A DNA stretch of 64,000 nucleotides from contig NC_080571.1 of the NCBI RefSeq assembly GCF_030247185.1, positions 10,670,631-10,734,630 of the forward strand. Direction: 5' to 3'. The position numbers and the translations under genes are program-made. Source of the DNA: Malaya genurostris (Eukaryota > Arthropoda > Insecta > Diptera > Culicidae). The notes beneath the pieces are model-generated. The model did not search any database and had not been told where the DNA came from. It was given only the letters and a program-made list of their open reading frames with translations. Shown here piece after piece: positions 1 to 10,889 of the stretch (positions are counted from its first letter, which is position 1; each line of letters begins with the position of its first letter).

Positions 1-259
1 ATATCGGTGGACTTTAACTCAAACTAAAAACCCTTTGGCTTGGATTTAGTATTCAGTAGTACTAACTACCAATTGAAAACTTTGCTAGGATCTACAAAAG
101 ATCCTACTGATAAATTGAAAAAATCTGGGGTGTATAAAAATTTCATGCTCTCATTGTGATAAATTATACATTGGACAAACAAAGAGAACATTAGGTACCC
201 GTTTCAAGGAACACATAGCAGAACTAGGGAAAGCATCTAAGGATTTGGAAAGAGGATTA

Positions 260-1192
260 CGAGGTCTGTTCAAAAAGTTCCCGGAATTTTTTAATTGCGC
301 GCGTCTGGAGAGTCCGGTGGTCAAAATTTTTTTTATTGTGTTGGTACATATGTCCCTAATGTATGGTGAGATTTTCAGCTGTATTCATTGATTACATTCT
401 GTCTTGTAGCGGCTGGTGTAGACGTGTTTTTTTGAGCTCGGCGATTTTTGTCTTGGTGACGTTGGGTGCTTCCACGTGGACGATTGTGCTTTTGTTTCGA
501 CATCATAACCGTACACCCATGTTTCATCACCAGTTATGACCCTTTCAAGTAAATTTGGATCGTCGTTGACGTCGTTTAACAGCTCCTGAGCGATGGTAAT
601 GCGTTTGTTTTTTTGATCAAAATTCAGCAGTTTTGGAACGAATTTTGCTGCCACTCGTTTCATGCCCAAAACATTTTAAAAAATATGATGGCATGAGCCA
701 ACTGATATGCCAACTTCATCAGCAACTTCTCTAATAGTGATTCGACGATCATCCATAATCATTTTTTCCACTTTTCCCACATTTTCATCGATTATTGACG
801 TGCTGGGTCGACCGGAGCGTTCGTCGTCTTCAACGTCTTCGCGGCCATCTTGGAAACGCTTATACCACTCGTAAACACTTGTTTTTTCATAGCAGACTCA
901 CCGTAGGCTCTCTGTAACATTTCGCACACTTGGTTACACTTTATTTCATTTTTCACGCAAAATTTAATACAAATTCTTCAATTCTTCCATTGTTTAAACT
1001 AACAAAAATAGCCGAGCTCAAAAAAACACGTCTACACCAGCCGCTACAAGACAGAATGTAAACAATGAATACAGCTGAAAATTTCACCATACATTAGGGA
1101 CATATGTATCAACACAATAAAAAAAAATTGACCACCGGACTCTCCAGACGCGCGCAATTAAAAAATTCCGGGAACATTTTGAACAGACCTCG
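260..1192 (-). mobile_element. mariner element with about 190-bp foldback arms, inserted in the Penelope relic
   Basis: Both ends read CGAGGTCTGTTC inward, with flanking TA at 258-259 and 1193-1194, the usual mariner target duplication. The inverted arms run about 260-451 and 1002-1192, far longer than the roughly 30 bp usual for mariners. The right arm is the element's 5' leader (the transposase ATG is at 990 on the minus strand). The left arm is an inverted copy of that leader and sits where the 3' half of the transposase gene should be. Removing the element rejoins the Penelope reading frame. Confidence 0.9.
385..990 (-). pseudogene. mariner transposase, N-terminal half, broken
   Basis: The likely start is the minus-strand ATG at 988-990 (MEELKNL). 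Helix-turn-helix-type sequence follows (a stretch reading EDVEDDERSGRPSTS, then an MIMDDRRITIREVADEVGIS-like part in pieces). The frame is disturbed around 680. The open part from 669 reads MGMKRVAAKFVPKLL, then the first catalytic block VITGDETWVYGYD. This is the mariner DETW aspartate. The second and third catalytic acids are absent. After SPRQKSPSS the frame enters the inverted copy of the 5' leader and ends KKHVYTSRYKTECNQ, so the C-terminus is an artefact of the rearrangement. The product could not be an active transposase. Confidence 0.85.
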
Positions 1193-1410
1193 TATCAAAA
1201 GTAGCAGAGCATGCCTTTTCCGAAAACCACGAATTCACTACTAATGACATAAAAATCTTAAGACAAATTTCTAACCCATGGAAATTAGATACAGCTGAAA
1301 GTTCAGAAATTTTCAAACATAATTCCACTTCCTTACTAAACAGAGACCAAGGAAATATGTCTTCCTGGCTTTTAAGTTACTACCTACACACAAGGGACAA
1401 ACAAACATAG

Positions 1411-1832
1411 AAAACACTTAACCTCTTTCTACCCTAAGCAATTTTTAAGGTATTTCTACCTGTTGTTAATCATCTATCTACCTCCGTTTCATATAACAGG
1501 AACAACATTGGAGCATTTCTCTCAATTTACTTAGAAACCTGATACACTGAAAAAGAATGTAAGTAGCATTTGAAATACGTATCTGTGATATGACGTCTTT
1601 TATACATGTTTTTTAAAAGTGTTGTTGTGATACATACCAAATGTGTATAGTGATGTTATATACTTCTAGTAGAATTCAATGATTAAACAAAATTTTATTC
1701 TATCATAAATATTCTACTGACAACACAGAGCACTCAGACCCTGTTAATAAGTGAATGTTATAAAAGATATAAATTTGATCCGTTTGAAATTTATTATAGA
1801 GGGTCAGAAGAGCTTAAAATTTAAGTTTCATT
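1411..1832. other. No gene seen; probable 3' tail of the Penelope-like element
   Basis: AT-rich sequence directly after the Penelope stop codon. It probably includes that element's 3' untranslated region, but the end point cannot be fixed by eye. No ORF, repeat or RNA gene was recognised. Confidence 0.4.
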
Positions 1833-2350
1833 GTGATTTCAGAAGTGCTTGAACACGATACCATCGTGGTTCAAGTGTTTATTTCACACTTAATGTCATT
1901 TTTGAAAGACAAAAATCAAATTAAAAAAGCAATATTTATGTCTGACGGAGCTGCCTCGCAGTACAAAAACAGACAAAATTTTGCAAGTCTCTGTAAATTT
2001 AAATCAATGTATAACATTGATGCTGAGTGGCATTTTTTGCAACTTCTCATGGTAAAGGACCATGTGATGCACTCGGGGATAATTTAAAGCGAATGGCACG
2101 ACGTGAAAGCTTGGCTAAACTACATGAACACCCAATCACAACTGCAAAACAATTATATGAATGGGCAGAGCAGAGACGTCGAGATGCATTCACGACCATG
2201 TCTTTTTGTTACGTGTCACAAGCAGCATATGAACGGAGTGTGACCGAGTAAAGCAGTGTTTATAAGGATACCAAAATGATTCCAGGCACACAGAAATACC
2301 ATTCTTTCGTTCCGATTTCAGAAACCACAATGCACGTAGTGCTCATATAG
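1833..2350 (+). pseudogene. Broken ORF of a repeat-associated protein family with an SDGAASQYKN motif; function unknown
   Basis: Three frame-shifted pieces line up as one protein end. The first has EVLEHDTIVVQVF and FMSDGAASQYKNRQNF, then NIDAEWHF. The second continues FATSHGKGPCDALGDNLKRM and runs to the stop at 2251. The third gives MIPGTQKYHSFVPIS and ends at 2350. The first break is at a run of six T near 2033, where one base appears lost. I recall the motifs (SDGAxxQYKN, AEWHFFATSHGKGPCD, IPGTxxYHSFVP) from many multi-copy, unnamed arthropod proteins. They look like a transposon-derived nuclease fold, but I cannot name the superfamily. A splice-acceptor-like TGATTTCAG lies just before the open segment, so it could also be a last exon of a decayed gene. 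Confidence 0.6.
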
Positions 2351-2719
2351 TTTTTAAAAAACTTAAAACCTTAAATAAAATTCAGAATTATTCATGCACG
2401 TGTAATAATTGTAGATATAGCAAGCAAATAAACAATTCATGGAAATATAAAAAATGGTGTTATAATTAAATATCCAAGTATCTCAAGAACATCTACTTTT
2501 AGAAGAAAGGATATCATAAACAAATTTGTTGCCTTTAACCTGTAGAATAATTTTCTACTGTTTAAATGATTATCTTTCAACGAGAACTTGAAATTTCGAA
2601 TATATCTGTAAATTGTTTTAGCTGTAACTTCTTCATTTTTCAAAAGGCACGGATGAGATAGCCATCAATCTGTTGGTTTTAATAAGAGCTTTAAAATAAA
2701 AATCGATCCCCTGATTTTT
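2351..2719. other. No gene seen
   Basis: AT-rich. It carries only short open frames without recognisable motifs. Confidence 0.5.
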
Positions 2720-3140
2720 TTTAATTTATTTTTTTTGGTTCATTTTGAAATTATTGAGAAACAAAATCAATTTTTTTTCAGTGTATATTTTTTTAGAGTG
2801 CCCTATTGATTCCCTACAACTTCTTCCTGGACGTGATTTTTGCACAACTAACGGTTTTCGAGTTAATTTGAGATTTGAAAAAGACAATTTTTGTGGAATG
2901 CAAAAATACATACGTCCTTTTTAAAAATCAGTCGTGAGTCGGATTGACCTCTCCATCGGTTCAAAACTTATGGTTTGCCATACTGAAGCCATGTGCAAAG
3001 TTTCATCCAAATCAGAGAAGGTCGAGTCTGATGATCTGCTAAGCATTTCTGGAATTGCTCTGCAGTAATTGAAACATTGAAGAATTTGTATGATGAAGGT
3101 CTCGATTCTAGGTTCTAGATACAAGGTATAATTTGTAAAA
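2720..3140 (+). repeat. Dispersed repeat S, copy 1 (diverged)
   Basis: Shares an ordered series of short blocks with 37425-37690 (same strand) and 45570-45790 (opposite strand): a CAGTGTA block, an AGAGTGCC-type block, a block around GGTTTTCGAGTTA, and TTTTTAAAAATCAGTC. The copies are diverged enough that the family must be old. No coding sequence was seen. S is a label used only here. Its class is unknown. Confidence 0.5.
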
Positions 3141-3260
3141 CTTAAACTAGTTTAAATATTTATTATAATGGATAGCGCAGGCGTTACTGCAATGAACTAT
3201 TTATATTGTTTCTCATACTTTCGTTGTGTGTTATCATACTCGATATTCGATTTAATAATA

Positions 3261-4124
3261 CAGGGTCCGGCACTCGAAGTGTAACCAACTTCAGACCGCT
3301 CGCGCAGCTGACGCACGGGCATCAGCTCTCTAGAAATTTGCTAAATGACAGTTCGGAGTTGTATTGACTTGAGAGAGCGAAGGAGTTGCTTCGTTTGGCC
3401 GAAAGCGGTCAATTTCCGAACATTGTATATTCTGACGAGAAAATTTTTCCAATTGAGCAATTCGTAAACTCTTAAAACGATAGGGTTTACTTGACCGACC
3501 GTTCATACGAGAATTTGAGTCATCGATTGGCCACCAGGAGGCGGCACCCGCAACAGATAATGGTTTGGGCCGCTGTAACCGCAGATGGGCGCTCTCCAAT
3601 CGTTTTCATCGAGCCTGGCGTCAAGGTAAATGCGACATATTATCGGGAAAGTATTCTGGAGGTTGCTTTGAAGCCGTGGGCAGACAAACATTTCGGTGGC
3701 AGACCATGGACGTTTCAGCAGGACTCGGCACCGTCTCACAAAGCTCGAGTGAACCAAGAATGGCTGAAAAACAACACAATGGCTCTCGAATTCACCAGCT
3801 GCGAATCCAATTGATTATTCTTTTTGGGCCATCTTGGAGAGCAAAGTCCGAACTAAAAGATACACCAGTCTCGAGGCGCTGAAAAATGTTATTGTCCGCG
3901 AGTGGGCCAAAATACCTGCAAGTCACATTCGGCCAAACGAAGCAACTTCTTCGCTCTCTCAAGTCATCAAGTCAAGGCAAAAGGTGGTCATATCGAGCAA
4001 AAGTGAATTGATTCTGAATTTTGTATTATTTTTACACATTTTGTACTTTGAATTAAGTAAAAGTAATTTTCCAAACTGAATTTATGGCCTTTTTAATTGG
4101 TTACACTTCGAGTGCCGGACCCTG
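3261..4124 (+). mobile_element. mariner-type transposon with TA target duplication, internally rearranged
   Basis: The ends are inverted copies of CAGGGTCCGGCACTCGAAGT plus GTAACCA (27 bp), with TA at 3259-3260 and 4125-4126. The 864-bp length is short for a full mariner (about 1.3 kb). The 5' part of the transposase gene is missing, and a 39-nt inverted copy of 3365-3403 sits at 3928-3966 within the 3' coding region. Confidence 0.92.
3366..4006 (+). pseudogene. mariner transposase, missing N-terminus, several lesions
   Basis: The frame from 3366 reads ERAKELLRLAESGQFPNI, then YSDEKIFPIEQF with the first catalytic D, and hits a stop in the following segment (TAA near 3474). The next part is open: PQQIMVWAAVTADGRSP, KPWADKHFGGRPWTFQQD with the second D, then SAPSHKARVNQEWL. 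The region around the third acid (normally NSPDLNP) is deleted or shifted. PIDYSFWAILESKV resumes in another frame, followed by RYTSLEALKNVIVREWAKIP. A C-terminus KAKGGHIEQK ends at the TGA 4004-4006. An inverted 39-nt piece replaces the coding sequence just before that tail. Inactive. Confidence 0.9.
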
Positions 4125-4126
4125 TA

Positions 4127-6814
4127 TTACATATCTTTTATTCAGCCCAATTTCAACCTGTATTTGTCGTTCACTGGAGTTGATATTGTGCTATATAAGG
4201 GCAAAGTTTGAGTTTCAGTGAGCCAATGTTATTCGTATTCACGTCAATCCGGTTATGACTCTGACATTACATAAAAAAGACGGGTTTTTATTATTCCAAA
4301 TTGCCAATATTTTCGCTCAAAACCGGATTTGATTTACAATGTTTTCCTTTATCATAACGAACTCCAAGAAAGTAACCAACGGAACTGTGTCAACTTTATA
4401 AACGGAATATCTTCGAAATAAATCAATCGAACCTATTGACTGAATAATGTCGATGAACACAAAGTGACACCTCGAAAAACTGCGGTCCATATCCCGCACC
4501 CGACAGCCAAGTTTATCAACGCAGTACGTACTTTTGCTTGGTTTTATAAGCAAAACTTTTCCAATGTATCATTTGTCTTGTAATGAAATGGTACGAGTGT
4601 GACATTCACAGCCCCGAGCCAAACCAAGTCTAACGAGAAGTGGAACGAAAAACGAAACTATCGCATAATCCGAAAGAACCAGAAGACAGACTTTGCAATA
4701 TATTTATTACAAATATTAGTTTCTGTCTCGTTTACTAGAAAAACGTCCGAAACGAGAACAACTTTTTCTGCCCCGCAAGGTCCTGATCCCGGTCGGTTTT
4801 CCGGTCACCAGCAAGCCCGGATGAACCAGTTTTAATGCTGAACCCTGGCGGGGTTGAAGTTGCAAATTTTACTGTCTGTTTGGTGGCAGCACCCATCGGC
4901 TGTCCGGCGCTAGCTGAACCGAGCAGAATGGTTGGAAATTGGATAGAGGACATATTTCACACTTTCTGGCATAACCCGACACCATTCCGAACCAAACCAA
5001 CACCGGTAGTTCACCGCACGGATGGAACTGGAGCCACCAGCAACAGCTCGTTAAAGTTAAATTTGAGATATTTTCGTTAAACAAGTTCTAATTGACTAAA
5101 GTGAAATATTAGGTTGTTCGAATTCACACGGAACAGGATAGCAAACTGCCAGTATATTGCGAAAGGACCTTAACTGTGGCAGACTTTTTCGATTTGTAAC
5201 AATTTACTTGTTTACAAAGCAATGAACAAAAAGTTTTCAAAACCGCCATCAACAAGCAATGCAAGCATATATTTTTTTTTCTCACACCCACCTTGAAGCA
5301 CGTGGTTATAGTGACGCCATTATCGTTGACAGGAAATTCCGGACCAATTACAATATTTGAAATAATTACCGGTCGAGCGATGGGGGATGCCACAATGTCA
5401 ATCCAATGATCATCCATCCAGGGCTAGCCTCAAAACGGACACCGGTGAAACCTTTAACCCACAGAAACCGGATGCTAGCCGAACCGAAAATAAACATTTT
5501 CCCTGCCCGGCCGTAGAGTGTCACACTAAAAACCTAACGATCTCGGTAATCGTTATCCTGAAATGTACACCACCCGAAAGCCCAACGCGATAATTTTTTG
5601 GTCATAGCCACTTCACTCCACTCTCCCCCACCCCCCCACCTCTCTGCCGTTCAACCATTGACAAAGCCTACTCTGAATGGCGATTACAGAACTCATAACA
5701 AAACCGGTACCATTAGATAAATTTGTTTTACCTACCGACATTGCTTTCGAAGGTTGCTACATGCTGAAAGCGCAACCCATCGGTATTATATGATCGCTCT
5801 GGGAAAGGTAGGAGGGGGGCGCAAAAAGCCGCATCATAACCGTAGTGATTGCAGTAGGCGTACGGAGCCCGCATGTGTCGACTCATGCCCGCCCATTGTC
5901 GATGGGCTTGTTTACGATTTGAACGACGAAAACACGTGGACACGGCTGCTAGCTGGCGGCAATTCTGTCACCACTTTGTACATTCTGCTTTGCTGTTGTC
6001 CACACACGCACACGCACGGTGGGAGGCGTAAAGTGCACAGTTACTGCTGCTAGGCTCGAAGCTATTCGCTCCAGGAGCCTATAAAAGCAACACAGTAATA
6101 ATCATAATATTTATTTAGATATTTGGGGCTCACTGTTTTGTTCGTTTTTGGCTTTGCTATTGGTCAGATAGTTGTTTAATCAAATCACACAACACCGTGA
6201 TTAAGGGAGAATCTGCTAGCCTATTGAATTACTATATTGGACGTTGGGAAACAGTTCCCAGTTAGTCGTTCAATCGTTTTATTTGAAAATTGGTTTACGG
6301 ATATCTCTATCTCCGCTTTTGCATGCTAGAAGAGTAGAAAAATACGACTCGGGCCCAGTTTCCCGCGAATATACAAGAAGCAATCACTGAGCAAATATGG
6401 ATAGAGAGACGATTTGAGCTGTTAGTGGTAGGCCACTCTGCACGGAGAATGAATCAATCGCAAAACAACTGAAACGTCGAGATCTGGTGTAATCTTCTAA
6501 GACGTATCCCCAGCGTAAAAAGAGACTCTAGTGTACAATTTTTATTTGAAAGACTAGAAATTGAGATTGAGTTGAATTGTCTTCCAAAAAATTTTAATTG
6601 AATTGGAGCAAATTACACATTAAAATGGCAGAACCGTAGTGAGCGTTCCTGGCGCCCGAACTGAACTCAAAACTATGCAAAATGAAGAATCAGTGCAAAC
6701 CTGCGTTGAATTTATTTCGAATTAAATCCAGTTTTGAATTCAGCTATACGATCGACAATAAATTTGTTTGGATGAATAAGTTTTGTAATGAATAAACCGT
6801 CATTTTGATAATAA
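4127..6814. other. No gene recognised in 2.7 kb
   Basis: Mixed composition, locally richer in GC at about 4600-6060. A C-rich run lies near 5625-5640 and a CA-rich run near 6000-6018. Several open frames of 70-100 codons occur on both strands, but none shows a domain, a signal peptide or a credible start context. It could be single-copy intergenic or intronic DNA. Confidence 0.4.
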
Positions 6815-7480
6815 AGGGTGATTTTTTGCTGGTATCTTTTGGGCAACACTATTCTCGACAAATCACGCGTGAATCGGGTCTTGTGTCATTTTCAAACTTG
6901 TTCAGTTTGGTCTTTGATTTAATCACGAATCGACTTACAACATCTAACATTTAGTGAATAGGCACTGGAAAAGTCGAAGGAAGATCGAAAATTTGTGTTC
7001 AGCGATGAAGTTCATTGCTGGTTGAATGGATGCGTCAACAAGGAAAATTGCCGCATCTGGATAGTTCGGGAACAGCCAGAACCATTGCAAGAGGTAGCTC
7101 ACGCATCCCAAAAAGTCACTGTTTGGTGTGGATTATGGACCGGTGGCATTATCGAGCCGTACTTCTTCAAAGGCGATGATGGGCAGTACGTTACTGTGAA
7201 TGGCGAGCACTACCGTGATTCGTGATTAACGATTTTTTTTGCCCAAAATGGAAGAATTGGACATGTCTGACACGTGGTTTCAACAAGACGATGCCACGTC
7301 CCACACGGCACGCGTGACAATGACCAAATTGAGAACCGCCTCCGGTGAACAATTCATCTGACGTTTTGGGCCCATCAATTGGCCGCCTAGATCGTGTGAA
7401 ATGGACCTTTCGCTGAGGTTCATCTAAAGCGGAGCCGGCCAACATTCGCATGAAATCATCTTCAACCATTATTTTATCAA
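6815..7480 (+). mobile_element. mariner relic, right end lost
   Basis: The left edge reads AAGGGTGATTTTTTGCTGG, similar to insect mariner tips. The coding remnant follows. A matching inverted right end was not found, so the boundary at 7480 is approximate and set by the start of repeat R. Confidence 0.65.
6965..7430 (+). pseudogene. mariner-type transposase fragment (catalytic region), broken
   Basis: Open from the block KFVFSDEVHCWLNGCVNKEN (first catalytic D in SDE), then CRIW, KVTVWCGLWTGGIIEPYFF and VTVNGEHYRDS, ending at a stop at 7223-7225. After a frame change: MEELDMSDTWFQQDDATSHT with the second D in QQDDA, then EQFI, a stop, and RFGPINWPPRSCEMDLSL. At this point the family would have a third acid in a CDLTPLD-like block. 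The helix-turn-helix N-terminus and the extreme C-terminus are missing. Inactive. Confidence 0.85.
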
Positions 7481-7499
7481 TTTTCTCAAATTTTTAGTG

Positions 7500-7695
7500 C
7501 CTTTTGCCTTTCTCATATAGAAAGGTTATGCAATCACTGAGAAAAAAAATGCACCCGGTGAACGACCACGATATATTGAAGCCGGGTATAAATAAATGAT
7601 ATACAATACACTGTGAAAACCGACTTTTGAACCGAGGCTCGTAGGGCCGAGTGTCATATACCATTCGACTCAGTTCGTCGAGTACGCAAAGTGTG
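7500..7695 (+). repeat. Dispersed repeat R, 5' part
   Basis: Begins GCCTTTCTCATATAGAAAGG (a short hairpin), then GCAATCACTG and GAAAACC, the pair GAGTGTCATATACCATTCGA and CTCAGTTCGTCGAG. The same ordered modules occur at 34980, 26452 and, inverted, at 12400 and 10600. I believe this family is common in mosquito genomes. Its transposition class is unclear. R is a label used only here. Confidence 0.75.
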
Positions 7696-7830
7696 CCATT
7701 TGAGCCAATTTGTTCTGATTCCTGATTCTTGTTTTTGTAATATTCACACTCGAAAATGTCTGTTTATGTGTCCAATTATCGCAATTTGCGGGAGGTTTAA
7801 TTTTCTTTTACAATTTGAAAAAAAAATTCC

Positions 7831-8194
7831 GCTGAAGCGCATCGAATGCTCTCAGAAACTTACGGTGATGCTGCTCTGAGTGAAAGAACGTGTCGGTAGT
7901 GGTTTCAACGTTTTAAAAATGGTGATTTCTATGTCGAAGACAAACATGGTAGTGGAGGAGAAAAAAACCTTCAAAGATGAACAAGTAGAAATACTGCTTG
8001 ATGAATATTCGTGCCAAATCCAAGAAGAGCTTGCCGAATCGTTGGGAATGAGTCAGCAAGCCATTTCAAAACGTCTCAAGGTCCTGGGCATGATTCAGAA
8101 AGAAGGAAACTGGGTACCGTACGAGTTGAAACCGAGAGACATCGAGCGCCGTCTATTTGTATGTGAGCAACTGCTTCAAAGACAAAATCGTTAG
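7831..8194 (+). pseudogene. mariner transposase N-terminus (DNA-binding part), two stop codons
   Basis: One frame from 7831 reads AEAHRMLSETYGDAALSERT, C-R, a TAG in place of a Q codon, WFQRFKNGDFYVEDKHGSGG, LLDEYSCQIQEELAESLG, MSQQAISKRLKVLGM and NWVPYELKPRDIERRLF, then a TAG at 8192-8194. These are the paired helix-turn-helix domains of a mariner transposase. The catalytic domain is lost after about 8215. Although close to the relic at 6965-7430, it belongs to a different subfamily by its motifs, and it lies after repeat R, so it is a separate insertion. Confidence 0.85.
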
Positions 8195-8214
8195 GGGTTT
8201 TTACATGGCATTTT

Positions 8215-9550
8215 ACATATACATATAACCTCATGTTAGTCTTTCATAATTACTCGTGATCAGTGCTTTCACCATTCATTCATCAATGCGAGGGACGAGC
8301 AACAAAATCGTTCAGTGCAGCTATAGCACTCATACCAACAGACTGAGTTACCGGCTTCGATGCAAACACGAGCAAACAGATTGGAGAACGAACCATTCCA
8401 TACATACTTGCCGACGAGCGCGCACTATTACGTTTAATTGTATTGAACCCTCCTGAAAAATAGTATGCAGTATTCTCTTTTCTCTCAAATATAGGCAACT
8501 CGTTCAAACAATTCCTCGGTAGTATAAGTGATTCAAGCACACTATCGTTGGTGAACCATTCATCATCAAAGAATACTGTTGAATTTGAATGTAAAAATAA
8601 TTTAAATCATTAATGTATTCAAGCATAATTTTTTACTACCAGTAGCTATGATTAATGTTCATGTTTATGAGATCTTAACTGCAAGCAATGGTCAAACAGA
8701 GTGAAAAAAAAGAAGTAAGCTTCATCTATGCTAAACGATTTCATTGCTCAGCTCGTTGGACTGGTAATCACATGAAGAGATCCATGTATGCACAGCCGAC
8801 GATGAAGAACCAACAATACTTTCTCGTTGCTTCGCTCACTAATTCAAAAGAGAATGAGCAACGAGTAATACTTCTATACGCTTACCTTCCAAGTACAGAA
8901 GAGCTTTGATTCACTTATACATACCAATGTGAACCAACTCCGTCTGCTTAGAAGTGTCTGACGAATTGTTGCTGGTGCATTCATGAACCATGAAGCGAAT
9001 TAATAATGCTTACTTTTATTCAGTTCATTCATTTTCCAAGCACTGCTCGTGATTCATAGCTCTAGAGTGAAAGAGTAATCACTAACAATAGCAATACGTT
9101 CAGTAGTTTCGGAATAATGCCTTGATTAATATAACACCCCTCCCCCTTTTTTTAAAAGCACTTGTTACACTCACCCCCCATATAACCATATCTAAGGTAT
9201 ACAAAATGTTTCTATGGTCTCCAAAAAGTATCGATTCTCGTCAAGTTATATAGATTTTTCCATGAAAATTCCCTCAATTAAAAACACTTGCTACGCTCCC
9301 TTCTCTATGAAAAAAATACGCTTTTGACCGTCTCTGAATAGCAAAAAGTACCTGTACCAGCTTTGGTAGTAATCCGGTCAGTAGTTCTGGAGTTATGCCG
9401 TATTAAACATTACACCCCCACTTTCCCGATCAGATGGTAATAACAAAATTATAACAACTGGAGTAATTAATTTCAGAAATATTTTGTAACAAATTTTGAA
9501 ATATTTTTAGCTTGTAAGCTGTTGAAATAACAAAAATAGTAACAAAAACA
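8215..9550. other. No gene recognised
   Basis: AT-rich. C-rich stretches near 9136-9180 and 9412-9430 resemble each other and one near 12970 (ACACCC and CCATATAA-type words), which suggests a diverged repeat. No convincing ORF. Confidence 0.4.
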
Positions 9551-10650
9551 TGATTAATCCACCTAGCAGTGAGATGATACCTTTTTTTTATCAATCCGCA
9601 TGTGTTTTTTGCATGGATATTCTTAGGTTTTTTAGTTCTCATGACATTATTTTAATTATCGTTGTTTTAAACGCAAATTGAGATTTTAATCACTCATTAC
9701 CCTGTATTGTCGAAACTGCAAATCGTATCGAATTTCAATCTTAACGTGTGATAATCGATTGAACATTCCATGAGATGTCGAAGTAAGTTCCACTTTAAAG
9801 TTTTTCGTCATTATTAATGGTACTTCCAGAGCCGGTATTCAAGAACTAGCATAACCCGAAATGATTCGAATGGCCATAAATTAATACGCCAAACAATTAC
9901 ATCTTCTAAATCGGTATGAATTTTAAAAACTCATCTGTAATTCCAGAATCAGATAAAATTCACCAATTTTGCAAGGGACCATAAGTCCTTTAATTTGAAT
10001 TTTTTTTTTTTGAAGTTCGATGACCTTTTTGAGAAAATGATTAAGCTTTGAGAAACGATTCGATACTGGAACCGGAATTTCGGTGTAGCCGAAATCATTT
10101 AAATTCACCTGAGGAGTGTGTAGACATCTTTGAGAAATTGTAATGCGAATTAAAACATTCCGAATTCAAAAACGAATACCGCTTAAACTAAAATAAATTT
10201 ATTTGGTAATCGACTATCCAAATCTGCAAACCCGATAAACCTGATTAATTTATGTGAAATGGACATTTTTATACTAATCACCCTGTATCTCCTAAACCAG
10301 AAGTCGGATCTGACTAAGGAGTAAGATGTTTTATAGAACTCTAGGACCTCTCATTTGAATCATAGATGATTCTTAGATTTCATTTGAATCTTAGATCGGT
10401 TCAGCCATCTACGAGAAAAATAAATTGAATTATTTTAATTTCGTTTCTCATATCATCTTGTGGTTCCGCAATCAGAAGTCGGATCCAAACGTAATTCAGG
10501 AACCTTGTTTGGGAGTATACTACTTTTCATATGAATCTGAGTTTGTGGAAAACGGTTGAGTCATCTCCGAGAAAATTGAGTGAAATTATTTGTCACACAC
10601 GCATTTGCTGATCTCGACGAACTGAGTCGTATGGTATATGGAAGTTATGT
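9551..10650 (-). repeat. Dispersed repeat R, near full-length copy on the minus strand
   Basis: The 3' tip is at 9551 (inverted, AATCCACCTAGCAGTGAGAT). Internal modules with CAGAAGTCGGATC occur near 10302 and 10471. The 5' module (CTCGACGAACTGAGTCG, GGTATATGG) is at about 10612-10642. The order is the mirror image of the plus-strand copies, which supports one element of about 1.1 kb. It has no coding content. Confidence 0.65.
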
Positions 10651-10889
10651 TCTTCCAGCATTAATTGCAGTAAGTAGTTTGAATCAATATAATTATGGAA
10701 TTACTTTCAACTTGAAAATGCTGCCATCGCCTAGCTTACATGCCATATTCGAACGATTATGATGCCAAAAACGAACCGTGCTAAAATCGGTCCAATGCGA
10801 AATTTCATGAAAAAAGATGTTGTACACAGTCTTTTTGCTACTTAGAAACAATTGTATGTAACAGTATAAAAGTGTTTTACGTTGCTCCC

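Larger units (their letters stand above)
1..1410 (+). pseudogene. Penelope-like retroelement, 3' end with GIY-YIG endonuclease, interrupted
   Basis: Reading across two frames, the segment before position 258 gives LKTLLGSTKDP, then KSGVYK, ISCSHCDKLYIGQTKRTLG and RFKEH. This is the GIY-YIG nuclease start of Penelope-like elements (GVY and YIG pair, CxxC, RFKEH). A one-base shift near 139 separates KSGVYK from ISCSHC. After the mariner insertion the frame resumes at 1193 with SKVAEHAFSENHEF, then SLLNRDQGNMSSWLL, and stops at 1408-1410. The family uses this domain to nick target DNA before reverse transcription. The reverse transcriptase part would lie left of the window. The order of pieces and the spacing of motifs make the family call firm. 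The copy is dead, having a frameshift and an insertion. Confidence 0.85.
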
